The position numbers and the translations under genes are program-made. From Rhodoferax fermentans (GTDB lineage Bacteria > Pseudomonadota > Gammaproteobacteria > Burkholderiales > Burkholderiaceae_C), in assembly GCF_002017865.1 (NCBI RefSeq), contig NZ_MTJN01000002.1:3410001-3474000 (forward strand): a DNA stretch of 64,000 nucleotides. The letters run 5' to 3'. Below the pieces are notes generated by a model. That model saw only the letters and a list, made by a program, of their open reading frames with translations, made no database searches and was not told the origin of the DNA. Shown piece by piece: positions 49,306-62,136 of the stretch (positions are counted from its first letter, which is position 1; every line of letters begins with the position of its first letter).

Positions 49306-50115
49306 ATGACTATCACCATCAAAGACGCCCAAGGCATTGCCGGGATGCGCGTGGCTGGCCGCCTGACCGCCGAGTTGCTGGACTACCTGGCGCCATTTGT
49401 CAAACCCGGCGTCACCACCAACGAGCTCAATGACCTGGCCGAGGCCTACACCACCGAGGTGTTGGGCGCGATTTCAGCCCCGCTGAACTACGCCCCCAGC
49501 GGCCACACCCCCTACCCCAAGTCGATCTGCACCTCGGTCAACCACCAGGTTTGCCACGGCATCCCCAACGACAAGCCGCTCAAAAAAGGCGACATCGTCA
49601 ATGTCGACGTCACCCTGATCAAGGACGGCTGGCACGGTGACTCGAGCCGGATGTACATGGTGGGCGATGTGTCGGTGGCGGCCCGCCGCTTGTGCAACCT
49701 GACCTATGACGCCATGTGGAAAGGCATCATGAAAGTGCGCGAGGGCGCTTACCTGGGCGACATTGGCCACGCCATCCAGACCTTTGCCGAAGGCCAGGGC
49801 CTGAGTGTGGTGCGCGAGTTTTGTGGCCACGGCATTGGTGCCAAGTTCCATGAAGACCCGCAGGTGCTGCACTATGGCCGCCCCGGCACGCTGGACCAAC
49901 TCAAGGCGGGTATGGTCATCACCATCGAGCCGATGCTCAACGCCGGTCGGCGTGAGATCAAGGAAATGGGCGACGGCTGGGCCATCGTCACCAAGGACCG
50001 ATCTTTGTCAGCGCAGTGGGAACACACGGTGCTGGTCACCCCCACCGGTTACGAGGTGCTGACGCTGTCGGCCAACAGCCCGGCCATCCCGGCCTTTGTG
50101 ACACCCAGCGCTTAA
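49306..50115 (+). CDS. map: Methionine aminopeptidase type I
   Basis: A 269-residue MAP. Metal ligands are visible in NVDVTLIKDGWHGDSS (two Asp), CGHGIG (His), TIEPML (Glu) and QWEHT (Glu). It removes the initiator Met after deformylation. Ends are standard. It lies 29 bases upstream of glnD, a familiar neighbour. Confidence 0.96.
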   Translation: MTITIKDAQGIAGMRVAGRLTAELLDYLAPFVKPGVTTNELNDLAEAYTTEVLGAISAPLNYAPSGHTPYPKSICTSVNHQVCHGIPNDKPLKKGDIVNVDVTLIKDGWHGDSSRMYMVGDVSVAARRLCNLTYDAMWKGIMKVREGAYLGDIGHAIQTFAEGQGLSVVREFCGHGIGAKFHEDPQVLHYGRPGTLDQLKAGMVITIEPMLNAGRREIKEMGDGWAIVTKDRSLSAQWEHTVLVTPTGYEVLTLSANSPAIPAFVTPSA

Positions 50116-50144
50116 AGCTGCTTCCCCCTCCAACGGTGCCCGAC

Positions 50145-52745
50145 ATGACCCAACACAAAATCATGCGCAGCCAGTACCGCGCCGACAAGTCCTTGCTGCT
50201 GGCCGAACTGGCTGGCAGTGGTGCCGCAACACGTGGTGTCAACGCCGCATTGGTCGGCCTGTCCCGGCTGGCAGACGATGCACTGAGACAGCTGTGGCAG
50301 CAGGCGGGATTCAGCAGCGGCTGTGCCTTGCTGGCGGTGGGTGGTTTTGGCCGCAACGAGCTGTTTCCGCACTCGGATGTGGATGTGCTGGTGCTGCTGC
50401 CCGACGATGTCTCGCCCGAAGCCGACCCGGCGCTCAAGACACTGATTGAGGGCTTCATCGGCAGCTGCTGGGACGCTGGTCTGGAGATTGGCTCGAGTGT
50501 GCGCAACATCAGTGACTGCCTGGAAGAAGCCGCCAAGGATGTCACGGTACAAACCGCGCTGCTGGAGGCGCGCCTGATTACCGGCAGCCAGAGCCTGTTT
50601 GCGGCTTTTCAGAAAGCCTATTTCGCCACCATCGACGCGCACGCCTTTTTTGTCGCCAAAACCCTGGAGATGGAACAGCGCCACCACAAGTACGAGGACA
50701 CCCCCTACGCGCTCGAGCCCAATTGCAAGGAATCACCCGGCGGCCTGCGCGACCTGCAGACGGTGTTGTGGGTGGCCAAGGCGGCGGGCCTGGGCGCCAA
50801 CTGGAGTGCGCTGGCCAAGGCCGGTCTGGCCACGCCGTTCGAAGTGCGCCAGATCAAACACAACGAGGCGGTGATGCGCCTGATCCGTGCCCGCTTGCAC
50901 CTGCTCTCCGGTCGGCGTGAAGACCGGCTGGTGTTTGACTTGCAAACCAGTGTGGCGGCCTCGTTTGGCTACAAGCCGCCAGACATCCAGAAAGACCAGC
51001 GCGCCTTTGTTCGCCCCAGCGAGAAGCTGATGCGCCAGTACTACTGGGCGGCCAAGGCGGTGACCCAGCTCAGCCACATCCTGCTGCTCAACATCGAAGA
51101 GCGGCTGAACCCGCAAAGCCACACGGTGCGCCAGCTGCGCCCGCTGGACGAAGATTTCCTGGACAAGGCCGGCATGATCGAGGTGGTCAGCGACGACCTG
51201 TACCAGCGCAAGCCGCACGCCATTTTGCGCACCTTTCTGGTCTACCAGACCTATTACGGCCTCAAGGGCCTGTCGGCCCGCACCCTGCGCGCGCTCTACA
51301 ACGCGCGCAACCTGATGGACAGCACCTTCCGCCACGACCCGGTCAACCGCGCCACCTTCCGCCAGATCATGATGCAGCCCGGTGGCCAGACCCATGCGGT
51401 GCGGCTGATGAACCAGACCTCGGTGATGGGGCGCTATTTGTGGGCGTTCCGGCGCATCGTCGGCCAGATGCAGCACGACCTGTTCCACGTCTACACGGTG
51501 GACCAGCACATCCAGATGGTGCTGCGCAATGTGCGGCGGTTTTTCATGGTGGAGCACGCCCACGAGTACCCGTTTTGCTCACAACTGGCCAGCGGCTGGG
51601 ACAAGCCCTGGATTCTGTATGTGGCGGCACTGTTCCACGACATTGCCAAGGGCCGGGGTGGTGACCACTCCAAACTCGGCGCGATGGAGGTGCGGCGCTT
51701 TTGCAAACAGCACGACATCGGTGGTGAAGACGCCAAGCTGATCGAGTTTCTGGTGCGTGAACACCTGACCATGAGCCGCATCGCGCAGAAGTCCGACCTG
51801 GGCGACCCCGATGTGATTGCCAACTTTGCCAAACATGTGGGCAACGAACGCGCGCTGACCGCGCTCTACCTGTTCACCGTGGCCGACATCCGTGGCACCA
51901 GCCCCAAGGTCTGGAACGCCTGGAAAGGCAAGCTGCTCGAAGACCTGTACCGCGCCACCTCACGCGCGCTGGGTGGCCACGCGCCCGATGTGCACGCCGA
52001 GGTGCAGGAGCGCCAGCGCGACGCCTTGATCGAGCTGGCGCTGTTGGCGCAGCCGTTTGAGTCGCACAAGGCCTTGTGGGCCACACTCGATGTGGGTTAT
52101 TTCATGCGCCACGATGCGGTCGAGATCGCCTGGCACACCCGCATGTTGTCGCGCCAATTGGGTGGCACAGCCCCCATCGTGCGGGCGCGCCCCTCGCCAG
52201 TGGGTGAAGGTCTGCAGGTGCTGGTCTACACGCCTGACCAGGCCGACCTGTTTGCCCGCATCTGCGGCTTTTTTGACCAGCGTGGTTTCAGCATCCTGGA
52301 TGCGCGCATCCACACCACCCAAAACGGTTACGCGCTGGACACCTTCCAGGTGGTGGCCACCCACCTGACCGCCCACTACCGCGAGCTGGTCAACATGATC
52401 GAGTCGGAGCTGGGCCATGTGATTGCCACCAGCGCCGCCCTGCCCGCACCCAGTCGGGGCCGGGTGTCACGCCGGGTCAAGAGTTTTCCGATCACACCAC
52501 GCGTGAGCCTCAAGCCCGACGAAAAGGCACAACGCTGGCTGCTCAACATCTCGGCCAGCGACCGCGCGGGCCTGCTCTACAGCGTGGCGTTGGTGCTGGC
52601 GCGCCACAAAATCGACCTGAACCTGGCCAAAGTCAACACCTTGGGTGAGCGGGTGGAAGACACCTTCCTGATCCAGGGCGCAGCGCTGCAGCACAACCGC
52701 AACCAGATCCAGATCGAGACCGAGCTGCTCGACACCCTGAGTTAA
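50145..52745 (+). CDS. glnD: GlnD, PII uridylyltransferase/uridylyl-removing enzyme
   Basis: An 866-residue GlnD. The nucleotidyltransferase motif is VGGFGRNELFPHSDVDVLVLL, and the HD hydrolase motif is FHDIAKGRGGDHSKLG. Two C-terminal ACT domains cover about residues 690-770 and 800-866 (VLVYTPDQADLFARICGFF and LLNISASDRAGLLYSVALVL). It senses glutamine and sets PII uridylylation, the top of nitrogen control. The frame is open upstream inside map; ATG 50145 starts the conserved part. Confidence 0.96.
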   Translation: MTQHKIMRSQYRADKSLLLAELAGSGAATRGVNAALVGLSRLADDALRQLWQQAGFSSGCALLAVGGFGRNELFPHSDVDVLVLLPDDVSPEADPALKTLIEGFIGSCWDAGLEIGSSVRNISDCLEEAAKDVTVQTALLEARLITGSQSLFAAFQKAYFATIDAHAFFVAKTLEMEQRHHKYEDTPYALEPNCKESPGGLRDLQTVLWVAKAAGLGANWSALAKAGLATPFEVRQIKHNEAVMRLIRARLHLLSGRREDRLVFDLQTSVAASFGYKPPDIQKDQRAFVRPSEKLMRQYYWAAKAVTQLSHILLLNIEERLNPQSHTVRQLRPLDEDFLDKAGMIEVVSDDLYQRKPHAILRTFLVYQTYYGLKGLSARTLRALYNARNLMDSTFRHDPVNRATFRQIMMQPGGQTHAVRLMNQTSVMGRYLWAFRRIVGQMQHDLFHVYTVDQHIQMVLRNVRRFFMVEHAHEYPFCSQLASGWDKPWILYVAALFHDIAKGRGGDHSKLGAMEVRRFCKQHDIGGEDAKLIEFLVREHLTMSRIAQKSDLGDPDVIANFAKHVGNERALTALYLFTVADIRGTSPKVWNAWKGKLLEDLYRATSRALGGHAPDVHAEVQERQRDALIELALLAQPFESHKALWATLDVGYFMRHDAVEIAWHTRMLSRQLGGTAPIVRARPSPVGEGLQVLVYTPDQADLFARICGFFDQRGFSILDARIHTTQNGYALDTFQVVATHLTAHYRELVNMIESELGHVIATSAALPAPSRGRVSRRVKSFPITPRVSLKPDEKAQRWLLNISASDRAGLLYSVALVLARHKIDLNLAKVNTLGERVEDTFLIQGAALQHNRNQIQIETELLDTLS

Positions 52746-52748
52746 GCC

Positions 52749-52809
52749 TTACAAGCTTTTTTGGCCGCCAGCCCTTATTTAATAAGGGCAGATAGCTATC
52801 TATTTAATA
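52749..52809 (+). repeat. Dispersed palindromic repeat, glnD-def gap
   Basis: The cleanest palindrome: TTACAAG and TTTGGCCGCC lead to the core GCCCTTATTTAATAAGGGC (52771-52789), then AGATAGCTATCTATTTAATA. TTACAAG and GGCCGC are shared with the copy at 39040. It fills the gap between the converging glnD and def genes. Confidence 0.88.
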
Positions 52810-52822
52810 CCAAACAGGGGGC

Positions 52823-55587
<2,765 letters not shown>

Positions 55588-55590
55588 CTA

Positions 55591-56628
55591 TTAAGAAAAC
55601 AAGCGGCGTGCCAACACCGAACCGGCGCTGAGCTCGCGCTGCTCCAGCGTGGCGTAAAGCTGCTCCAGCTCGGCGGCAATCACCGACATGGCCTCGGGCG
55701 GCAGCGCCACACCGTGGTCGTCGGTGACGATGCCATCCATCTCTTTGGCCAGCACCTGGGCGCTTTCACACAGGCGGGTGAAGGCCTGTTCGCTGCGATC
55801 AACCTGCGGCACATCGAGCGCCAGGGTCAAATCACGCAAGGCGGACTGCGCCATGTCCTCGGACAGCGCCGCCTGCGCATCAAAGTTCAGGCTCAGCACC
55901 GGCACCGGGCCGCTGGCACCGGGCAAGACCATGCGCCCAGGCATCGAACCTGGCACAAAACCCAGGCGCGTTGCCATCTGCTGCACATAACTGGCGCTCC
56001 AGGCCGAGCGCCGGGCGCGCAGCACAAACACGATCTGTGCATCATGGTCGCTGGCAAACTGGTCCAGCTCGCGCGCGCGGTTGACCTCGCGGCGCATCTC
56101 GGGGAAGTCAGCCGTGCCGTTGATCAGCTCACAAAAGGTTTCGGCCTTGACCACAAACTCTGAAAACTCGATGTCGTTCACCGCTCCGGCGCGGTTGGCC
56201 AGTTGTAAACCGGCCTGCAGCTGGCTGTAACGCTGGCCGGCGTGGGGTGCCTCCCAGCGCTGGGTGCTGGAGTTGAAACCTTCCACCGCAAAGGGTTTGC
56301 TGCCCACGCGCCGGGTCGGCGGCAGCGCCGCCAGCACCGCATCACCCGAGACTGGCGCGTCCAATGCGATCGGGGCGATCACATCGAGCAAGCTGTCCAG
56401 CGCGGGTTTTTTCTCGGGCGCAGGGATGACAAAACCGGGGTCCTCAAAACCGCCGTCCAGCGCGTCGATGTCGAGCGTGGGTTCACGCTCGAAGGGATGG
56501 GTGTCAACGGCGGCTGCGGTTGGTGGCTGGCGTGGCCGGCTTTTGCCCGACAGCCACAGGTAATACCCCAGCATGACCAGCAACAGCAGACCTCCCGCCG
56601 CGGCCAGCCCCAATTGCAACGAATTCAT
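55591..56628 (-). CDS. zipA: ZipA, FtsZ-binding cell-division protein
   Basis: A 345-residue ZipA-like protein. An N-terminal membrane anchor (SLQLGLAAAGGLLLLVMLGYYLWL) is followed by a polar linker and a C-terminal FtsZ-binding domain (about 200-345). The placement directly after smc and before ligA is the standard order for zipA. ATG 56628 overlaps the smc stop as ATGA; the reading frame upstream of that lies inside smc and is not real. Sequence in the C-domain is diverged, so the call rests on topology and synteny. Confidence 0.85.
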   Translation of the reverse strand: MNSLQLGLAAAGGLLLLVMLGYYLWLSGKSRPRQPPTAAAVDTHPFEREPTLDIDALDGGFEDPGFVIPAPEKKPALDSLLDVIAPIALDAPVSGDAVLAALPPTRRVGSKPFAVEGFNSSTQRWEAPHAGQRYSQLQAGLQLANRAGAVNDIEFSEFVVKAETFCELINGTADFPEMRREVNRARELDQFASDHDAQIVFVLRARRSAWSASYVQQMATRLGFVPGSMPGRMVLPGASGPVPVLSLNFDAQAALSEDMAQSALRDLTLALDVPQVDRSEQAFTRLCESAQVLAKEMDGIVTDDHGVALPPEAMSVIAAELEQLYATLEQRELSAGSVLARRLFS

Positions 56629-59600
56629 CCTATTTCCCCTTGATCGGCCATGTTCAGGGCCATGTCCATGTCCACCGCCACAATGCGCGAGACACCTTGC
56701 TCCTGCATGGTGACACCCACGAGTTGCTGTGCCATTTCCATGGCGATCTTGTTGTGGCTGATGAACAGGAACTGCGTCTCGTGACTCATGCTTTTCACCA
56801 GCCGCGCATAACGTTCGGTGTTGGCGTCGTCCAGCGGCGCATCCACCTCGTCGAGCAGACAAAACGGCGCCGGGTTGAGCTGGAAGATGGCAAACACCAG
56901 CGCAATCGCGGTCAGGGCTTTTTCACCCCCGGACAACAACGCAATGCTCTGGTTCTTTTTGCCAGGCGGCTGGGCAATGACCTGCACGCCAGAATCCAGA
57001 ATCTCGTCACCGCTGATCACCAGGCGCGCATTGCCGCCGCCAAACAGCTCGGGGAACATGCGGCCAAAGTGTTCGTTGACGGTGTTGAAGGTGCCCGAGA
57101 GCAGCTCGCGGGTTTCACCATCGATCTTGCGGATGGCGCTCTCCAACGTGTTCATGGCCTCCACCAGGTCGGCACTCTGGGAATCCAGAAAGGCCTTGCG
57201 TTCCCCCGCCACCGCCAGCTCGTCGAGTGCGGCCAGGTTCACCGCACCCAGCGCGGTGATTTCACGGTTAAGCCGGTCGATTTCAGACTGCAGACCGGTC
57301 AAGCGCACCGCGCCGTCAGCCACCGAAGCCGCCACGGCCTCCAGATCGGCCTGGGCATCGGCCAGCAGCTGGGTGTATTGCTCAAAGCCGAGCCGGGCCG
57401 CCTGCTCCTTGAGCTGGAACTCGGTGATGCGCGCGCGCAGCGGGTCCAGTGCCCGTTCCAGCTGCAGGCGGCGTTCGTCACTGGCGCGCAATTTGGCGGT
57501 CAGGTCGTCGTACAGGCTGCGCTGGGCGCCCAGGTGTTTTTCACGCTCGAGCTTCTCGGCCAGCGCTTGCTGCAGGCCGCCTTGCGCCGCTGCGTCGTTC
57601 AGGCGCAGCAACTCATCTTGGGCTCTTTGGGCCTCAGCCCTGACAGAATCTGATTGTTGCACTGCTGTTTCAATAGCGCGCGACAACTCGGCACGGCGTG
57701 CACCCAGGCTGCGCAGCGCAAAGCTGGCTTCCTGCATCTGGCGCTCCAGACCCCGCTGCTGCTCGCGGCATTCATTCAGACGGCGTTCGGCGGTGATCAC
57801 CGCATCGTCGAGCTGGGCGTGACGCTCCTGGGTGTCGGCCAGTTGCATGTCGAGTTCTTCAAACCGGACCTCGGCGCTGACACGGCGCTCCTGCAGGTCT
57901 TCGAGCTGGGCATCGACCTCGGCCAGGTCCTCAGCAATCTGGGCGCTGCGCTGGCGCGCTTGCTCGGCCGCCTGGCTCAGCCGCAGGGTGTCGACCTGCA
58001 GGGTGTGGACCCGCGCCTGGACCTCGGTGGCCTCACGCCGCGCGGTTTGCAGACGCTGCGAGGCGTCGGCATACGCAGCCTCGGCGCGGGCCAGCCGGGT
58101 GCGGGCCTCCTCATGGATCAGCACCTGAGCGCGGCGCTGGCGGTCCAGGTTCTCGATCTCCTGCGCGCGGGCCAGCAGACCAGCCTGTTCGGAATCCGGT
58201 GCGTAGAAACTCACGCTGCTGCGGGTGACCGCATGACCGGCCCGGACATAAATGGTCTGGCCGGGCAAGAGACTGTCGCGGCGGCTCAGCGCGTCTTCCA
58301 GGTTCTCGGTGGTGAAGCAGCCTTGCAACCAGTCATCCAGCACCGCTTGCTGGCCTGCATCGTGCACACGCAGCAAGCCGGCCAGGCGCACCAGCGTGGT
58401 CGCGGGCGCAGTGGCCACCGGGGTAGCCGGGCTGTAGAAGGCCAATTTGGCTGGGGGCACGTCCTGGGCAAAAGCACGCACCAGTTCCAGACGGCTGACT
58501 TCGAGCGCACTCAGGCGCTCACGCAGGGCGGACTCCAGCGCGTTTTCCCAACCGGGTTCGATGTGCAACTGGCTCCACAGGCCTTGCAAATGGTCCAGCC
58601 CGTGTTTTTGGAACCAGGGTTGTAACTTGCCGTCGGTCTTGACCCGTTCTTGCAAGGCCTTGAGTGCCTCCAGCCGAGCCGACAAATCAGCCAGGCTGGC
58701 GGACTCGGTGTTGACCAGTTGCTGTTGCAATCGGCGTTGTTCGTCCAGTTCAGGGGCACTGGTTTGCAACTCGGCCAGCCGGGCCTGCTCGATCTCGGCC
58801 TGTTCCTGCGCGTTGCTGAGCTGGGCTTGCAGGTCCAGCAGAGCGACCTCGTCGGGCGCAGTGAGGTTCTGGCGGTCTTGTTGCAGGCGCTCACGGCGGA
58901 GCCCAAGCTGGCGGGTTTGTTCTTCAATGCCCCGCTGCTCAGCGGCCAGCACGCCAATCTGCTGCTGCACCTGGGCCACACCGGCGCGTTGTTCGTTGGC
59001 GGCGCGTTGCGCCTGGCGCAGCGCTTCTTCGAGCTCGGGCAGCTGCTGGGCCTGGTCTTCCACCTGGGCGGCGAGCAACTCGTTTTTTTCCTCGCCCAGC
59101 AGCTCCAGCTCGGACAGGTTTTCCAACTCGGTCTGGGCGTCCTGGCTGCGCGTGGCCCATTGAGTGGCCTGCTCTTGCAAGGTGTTCAGGCGCAGCTCGA
59201 CGCGCTGGCGGCCTTCGACCACAAAACGGATTTCAGCCTCCAGGCGGCCGACTTCGGTGCTGGCCTCGTAGAGCTTGCCCTGCGCCTGGTTGACCTGGTC
59301 ACCGGCGGCATAGTGGGCCTGGCGCACGGTCTCCAACTCTGCCTCCACATGGCGCAAGTCGGCCATGCGAGATTCAAGTGCATTGACCGCCTCTTGCGCC
59401 TCGGTATGGACCCGGGTCTGATCGGTCTCGGACTCGGCGCGCTTCAAAAACCAGAGCTGGTGCTGCTTGAGTGACGCGGCCGCAGACAGAGTGTTGTACT
59501 TTTTCGCGACCTCGGCCTGTTTTTCCAGCTTGTCCAGGTTCGCGTTGAGTTCACGCAGAATGTCTTCGACCCGGGTCAGGTTCTCGCGGGTGTCGTGCAG

Positions 59601-60149
59601 GCGGTTCTCAGTCTCGCGGCGGCGTTCCTTGTATTTGGAGACACCGGCGGCCTCTTCGAGGAACAGGCGCAGCTCTTCGGGACGGCTCTCGATGATGCGG
59701 CTGATCGTGCCCTGGCCGATGATGGCGTAGGCGCGTGGCCCCAGGCCAGTGCCCAGGAACACGTCCTGCACGTCGCGCCGGCGTACCACCTGGTTGTTGA
59801 TGTAGTAGCTGCTGGTGCCGTCGCGGGTCAACACACGTTTGACGGCGATCTCGGCAAACTGGCTCCACTGGCCACCGGCGCGGTGGTCGTCGTTGTCAAA
59901 CACCAGCTCCACACTGGCGCGGCTGGCGGGTTTGCGGGTGGTGGTGCCGTTGAAGATGACGTCCTGCATGGATTCGCCACGCAGCTCGGAGGCCTTGCTT
60001 TCACCCAGCACCCAGCGCACCGCATCCATGATGTTGGATTTGCCGCAGCCGTTGGGACCCACCACGCCGACCAGTTGGCCGGGCAACAGAAAATTGGTGG
60101 GCTCAGCAAACGACTTGAAGCCGGCTAACTTGATGGAATTGAGACGCAC
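56625..60149 (-). CDS. smc: Smc, chromosome segregation ATPase
   Basis: A 1174-residue SMC protein. The N-terminal Walker A GPNGCGKSN (31-39) sits in a full ATPase head half; two long coiled coils flank a hinge at about 510-660. The C-terminal head has the signature LLSGGEKALTAIALVFAIF and Walker B FCLLDEVDAPLDDANT. It organises and separates sister chromosomes with ScpAB. It is the first gene of the operon smc-zipA-ligA-def. A doubtful decayed repeat copy falls in the second coiled coil. Confidence 0.97.
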   Translation of the reverse strand: MRLNSIKLAGFKSFAEPTNFLLPGQLVGVVGPNGCGKSNIMDAVRWVLGESKASELRGESMQDVIFNGTTTRKPASRASVELVFDNDDHRAGGQWSQFAEIAVKRVLTRDGTSSYYINNQVVRRRDVQDVFLGTGLGPRAYAIIGQGTISRIIESRPEELRLFLEEAAGVSKYKERRRETENRLHDTRENLTRVEDILRELNANLDKLEKQAEVAKKYNTLSAAASLKQHQLWFLKRAESETDQTRVHTEAQEAVNALESRMADLRHVEAELETVRQAHYAAGDQVNQAQGKLYEASTEVGRLEAEIRFVVEGRQRVELRLNTLQEQATQWATRSQDAQTELENLSELELLGEEKNELLAAQVEDQAQQLPELEEALRQAQRAANEQRAGVAQVQQQIGVLAAEQRGIEEQTRQLGLRRERLQQDRQNLTAPDEVALLDLQAQLSNAQEQAEIEQARLAELQTSAPELDEQRRLQQQLVNTESASLADLSARLEALKALQERVKTDGKLQPWFQKHGLDHLQGLWSQLHIEPGWENALESALRERLSALEVSRLELVRAFAQDVPPAKLAFYSPATPVATAPATTLVRLAGLLRVHDAGQQAVLDDWLQGCFTTENLEDALSRRDSLLPGQTIYVRAGHAVTRSSVSFYAPDSEQAGLLARAQEIENLDRQRRAQVLIHEEARTRLARAEAAYADASQRLQTARREATEVQARVHTLQVDTLRLSQAAEQARQRSAQIAEDLAEVDAQLEDLQERRVSAEVRFEELDMQLADTQERHAQLDDAVITAERRLNECREQQRGLERQMQEASFALRSLGARRAELSRAIETAVQQSDSVRAEAQRAQDELLRLNDAAAQGGLQQALAEKLEREKHLGAQRSLYDDLTAKLRASDERRLQLERALDPLRARITEFQLKEQAARLGFEQYTQLLADAQADLEAVAASVADGAVRLTGLQSEIDRLNREITALGAVNLAALDELAVAGERKAFLDSQSADLVEAMNTLESAIRKIDGETRELLSGTFNTVNEHFGRMFPELFGGGNARLVISGDEILDSGVQVIAQPPGKKNQSIALLSGGEKALTAIALVFAIFQLNPAPFCLLDEVDAPLDDANTERYARLVKSMSHETQFLFISHNKIAMEMAQQLVGVTMQEQGVSRIVAVDMDMALNMADQGEIG
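57621..57680 (+). repeat. Possible decayed copy of the dispersed repeat, inside smc
   Basis: TTTGGGCCTCAGCCCTGACA followed later by GCACTGCTGTTTCAATAG keeps both outer arms of the consensus, but the right core arm (AAGGGC) is lost. It encodes part of a coiled coil without changing phase obviously. This is a weak match. Confidence 0.3.
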
Positions 60150-60332
60150 GGGTGGGGAGGATTCTGGGCTAAAGGTGGGAAGGCATCAGCGTTTCACAGG
60201 CGGCCTGCCACAACGGCATCATGATAACTTGCCTGACTTGGCACAGCGGTGACGCAGCCTGGCACACAGCCACCCACAGGTGCGGGCGAGAGCAGTTTGA
60301 CCACGAAAAAACAGCATCGTTTGTCAAAAAAA

Positions 60333-60377
60333 CCATAGCATCCAGCCCTTTCAAATAAAGGGCCAAAAGTCAATTTC
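60333..60377 (+). repeat. Dispersed palindromic repeat, dusA-smc gap
   Basis: CCATAGCATCC, then the core AGCCCTTTCAAATAAAGGGC (60344-60363), then CAAAAGTCAATTTCC. It has the ATAGC arm on the left and the CAATTT arm on the right. It ends at the dusA stop codon. The remaining 180 bases up to smc (60150-60332) show no gene. Confidence 0.75.
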
Positions 60378-61373
60378 CTATGTTTTTTGGTGCCCATGAG
60401 CAATGGCCATGACCTGGGCTGGGGGCAAGGTCTTGAGGCTGTGGTCACTCCAGACACGGCGCCAATGGCGCGCACCCGGCAGTCCATGGCGCAGACCCAG
60501 CATGTGCCGGGCCATCGTTGGCCAGGGAGTGCCGTGGGCGGCGTGTTCACGCCCCATGTAATCCACCATCTGCTGCTCCACCGCTTCGCGGCTGAGTTCA
60601 CCAGCAGCCGGTGAAGCCCCCACCAGCGCATCCCACTCGGTCAGCCACCACGGGTTTTGGTAAGCCTCGCGGCCAAGCATGACCCCATCGACCTGGGCCA
60701 GATGGGTCTGTAACTGTTCGGTGGTGGTGATACCACCGTTAAGCACGATGGTCAGCTGCGGGAAATCACGTTTGAGGCGGTAGGCCCAGTCGTAGCGCAG
60801 CGGCGGGATGTCGCGGTTGTCCTTGGGGCTCAGGCCTTTGAGCCAGGCGTTGCGTGCATGCACGATGAAGGTGGAACAACCCGCCTGACTGACTGCGCCG
60901 ATGAAGTCGCAAACAAAGTCATAACTCTCCACCTGGTCGATACCAATGCGGTGTTTGACGGTGACCGGCACATCAACCACATCCACCATGGCCTTGACAC
61001 AGTACGCCACCAGCTGCGGCTCGGCCATCAGACAAGCGCCAAACGCGCCGCGCTGCACCCGTTCACTCGGGCAGCCGCAATTGAGGTTGATCTCCGAGTA
61101 CCCCCATTCCGCGCCCAATTTGGCGCAGGTGGCCAGATCGGCGGGATCGCTGCCGCCCAGTTGCAGGGCGACGGGTTGCTCCTCCACATTAAAACGCAGG
61201 TGGCGCGCCACATCCCCATGGATCAGCGCGCCGGTGGTCACCATCTCGGTGTACAACAGGGCCTGGCGCGACAGCAGCCGGTGGAAATAACGGCAATGGC
61301 GATCAGTCCAATCGAGCATAGGCGCCACGGACAGGCGCCATCTTTGGGGTTCTACGGAAAACTTGGGTTGCAT
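60378..61373 (-). CDS. dusA: DusA, tRNA-dihydrouridine synthase
   Basis: A 331-residue flavoenzyme reducing uridines in tRNA. Signatures are LSVAPMLDWTDRHCRYFHR, LQLGGSDPADLATCAKLG, EINLNCGCPSERVQRGAFGACLM (catalytic Cys) and VHARNAWLKGLSPKDNRDIPPL, the last specific to DusA. I start at ATG 61373 (MQPKFSVEPQRW); the further-upstream frame overlaps the neighbouring gene. Confidence 0.95.
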   Translation of the reverse strand: MQPKFSVEPQRWRLSVAPMLDWTDRHCRYFHRLLSRQALLYTEMVTTGALIHGDVARHLRFNVEEQPVALQLGGSDPADLATCAKLGAEWGYSEINLNCGCPSERVQRGAFGACLMAEPQLVAYCVKAMVDVVDVPVTVKHRIGIDQVESYDFVCDFIGAVSQAGCSTFIVHARNAWLKGLSPKDNRDIPPLRYDWAYRLKRDFPQLTIVLNGGITTTEQLQTHLAQVDGVMLGREAYQNPWWLTEWDALVGASPAAGELSREAVEQQMVDYMGREHAAHGTPWPTMARHMLGLRHGLPGARHWRRVWSDHSLKTLPPAQVMAIAHGHQKT

Positions 61374-61446
61374 GGGCTGGATTATCCCAGCCAGCCGCTG
61401 GCGCCCATCCAGCTGAACGAACGCTACGTCTTTGAGCTCAGTCAAC

Positions 61447-62127
61447 CTATCCGGGAGGCAGACACCAAGGCGCCTGATCGTGGGCGTAGGCCATCCACAG
61501 CGCCCAGGCCGCACTACCCGCCAGGGCCAGGCCAGCCAGCCTGACACCCCAATCCCCCTGGCTGTTGCGTCCCAAACGCAGCCACAACCAGGGCCCGAGC
61601 ATCATCGACACCGTGGTGCCCAGGGCAAACAAGGCCATGACCAGGGCACCGTCCACCGCATGCCCTGACAAACCAGCCACCAGCAGCGCCGAATACAACA
61701 GGCCACAAGGCAACAGAGCCCACAACACCCCCAGAGCCAGGGTGCCCGACAAACCCCGACTGACCACCAGGCTGCGCGCCTTGGCCCAGATTTTTTTGCC
61801 CAGTTGTTCGAGCCAGATGGGTTGCTGCGCGTTCCAGACCAAGAGCAGACCCAGCACAAGAACTGCCACATGGAACAGTGTCCAGACCGGCCGCAAGGCC
61901 GCGCTTTGCACCGTCATCCAGCCCAGGCCCTGCATTGACGCGGCAGCGAGCGCGCCCATGGCCGCATAACCAAGGACCCTGCCACCTTGAAAGACCCACA
62001 TGGCCGAAAGCTGGCGTTCACCCGCAGCACGCCCAATACCGGCACAAGCTGCGCCACACATGGCAATACAGTGGGGGCCGCCTGCGAGTCCCATGAACAA
62101 GGCGGTGGTGGCGAGGGCTGTTTGCAT
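61447..62127 (-). CDS. TauE/SafE-like membrane protein
   Basis: A 226-residue protein with about six membrane helices and the motif FMGLAGGPHCIAMCG near the N-terminus, the mark of the DsbD_2-like branch of sulfite-exporter TauE/SafE proteins. Proteins of this branch (CcoH/CtpA-associated types) often sit in cbb3 oxidase assembly clusters beside hemN and fnr, as here, so a role in metal handling or oxidase assembly is plausible. It lies 9 bases after hemN and is probably co-transcribed. Confidence 0.83.
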   Translation of the reverse strand: MQTALATTALFMGLAGGPHCIAMCGAACAGIGRAAGERQLSAMWVFQGGRVLGYAAMGALAAASMQGLGWMTVQSAALRPVWTLFHVAVLVLGLLLVWNAQQPIWLEQLGKKIWAKARSLVVSRGLSGTLALGVLWALLPCGLLYSALLVAGLSGHAVDGALVMALFALGTTVSMMLGPWLWLRLGRNSQGDWGVRLAGLALAGSAAWALWMAYAHDQAPWCLPPG

Positions 62128-62136
62128 GCCCTCAGG

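Noticed and set aside
48945..49433. Forward frame of 162 codons overlapping the map start
   Set aside because: It overlaps the well-supported map gene out of frame and has no protein character.
60169..60366. Reverse frame of 65 codons between smc and dusA
   Set aside because: Its beginning is made of the dispersed repeat and it has no start signals.
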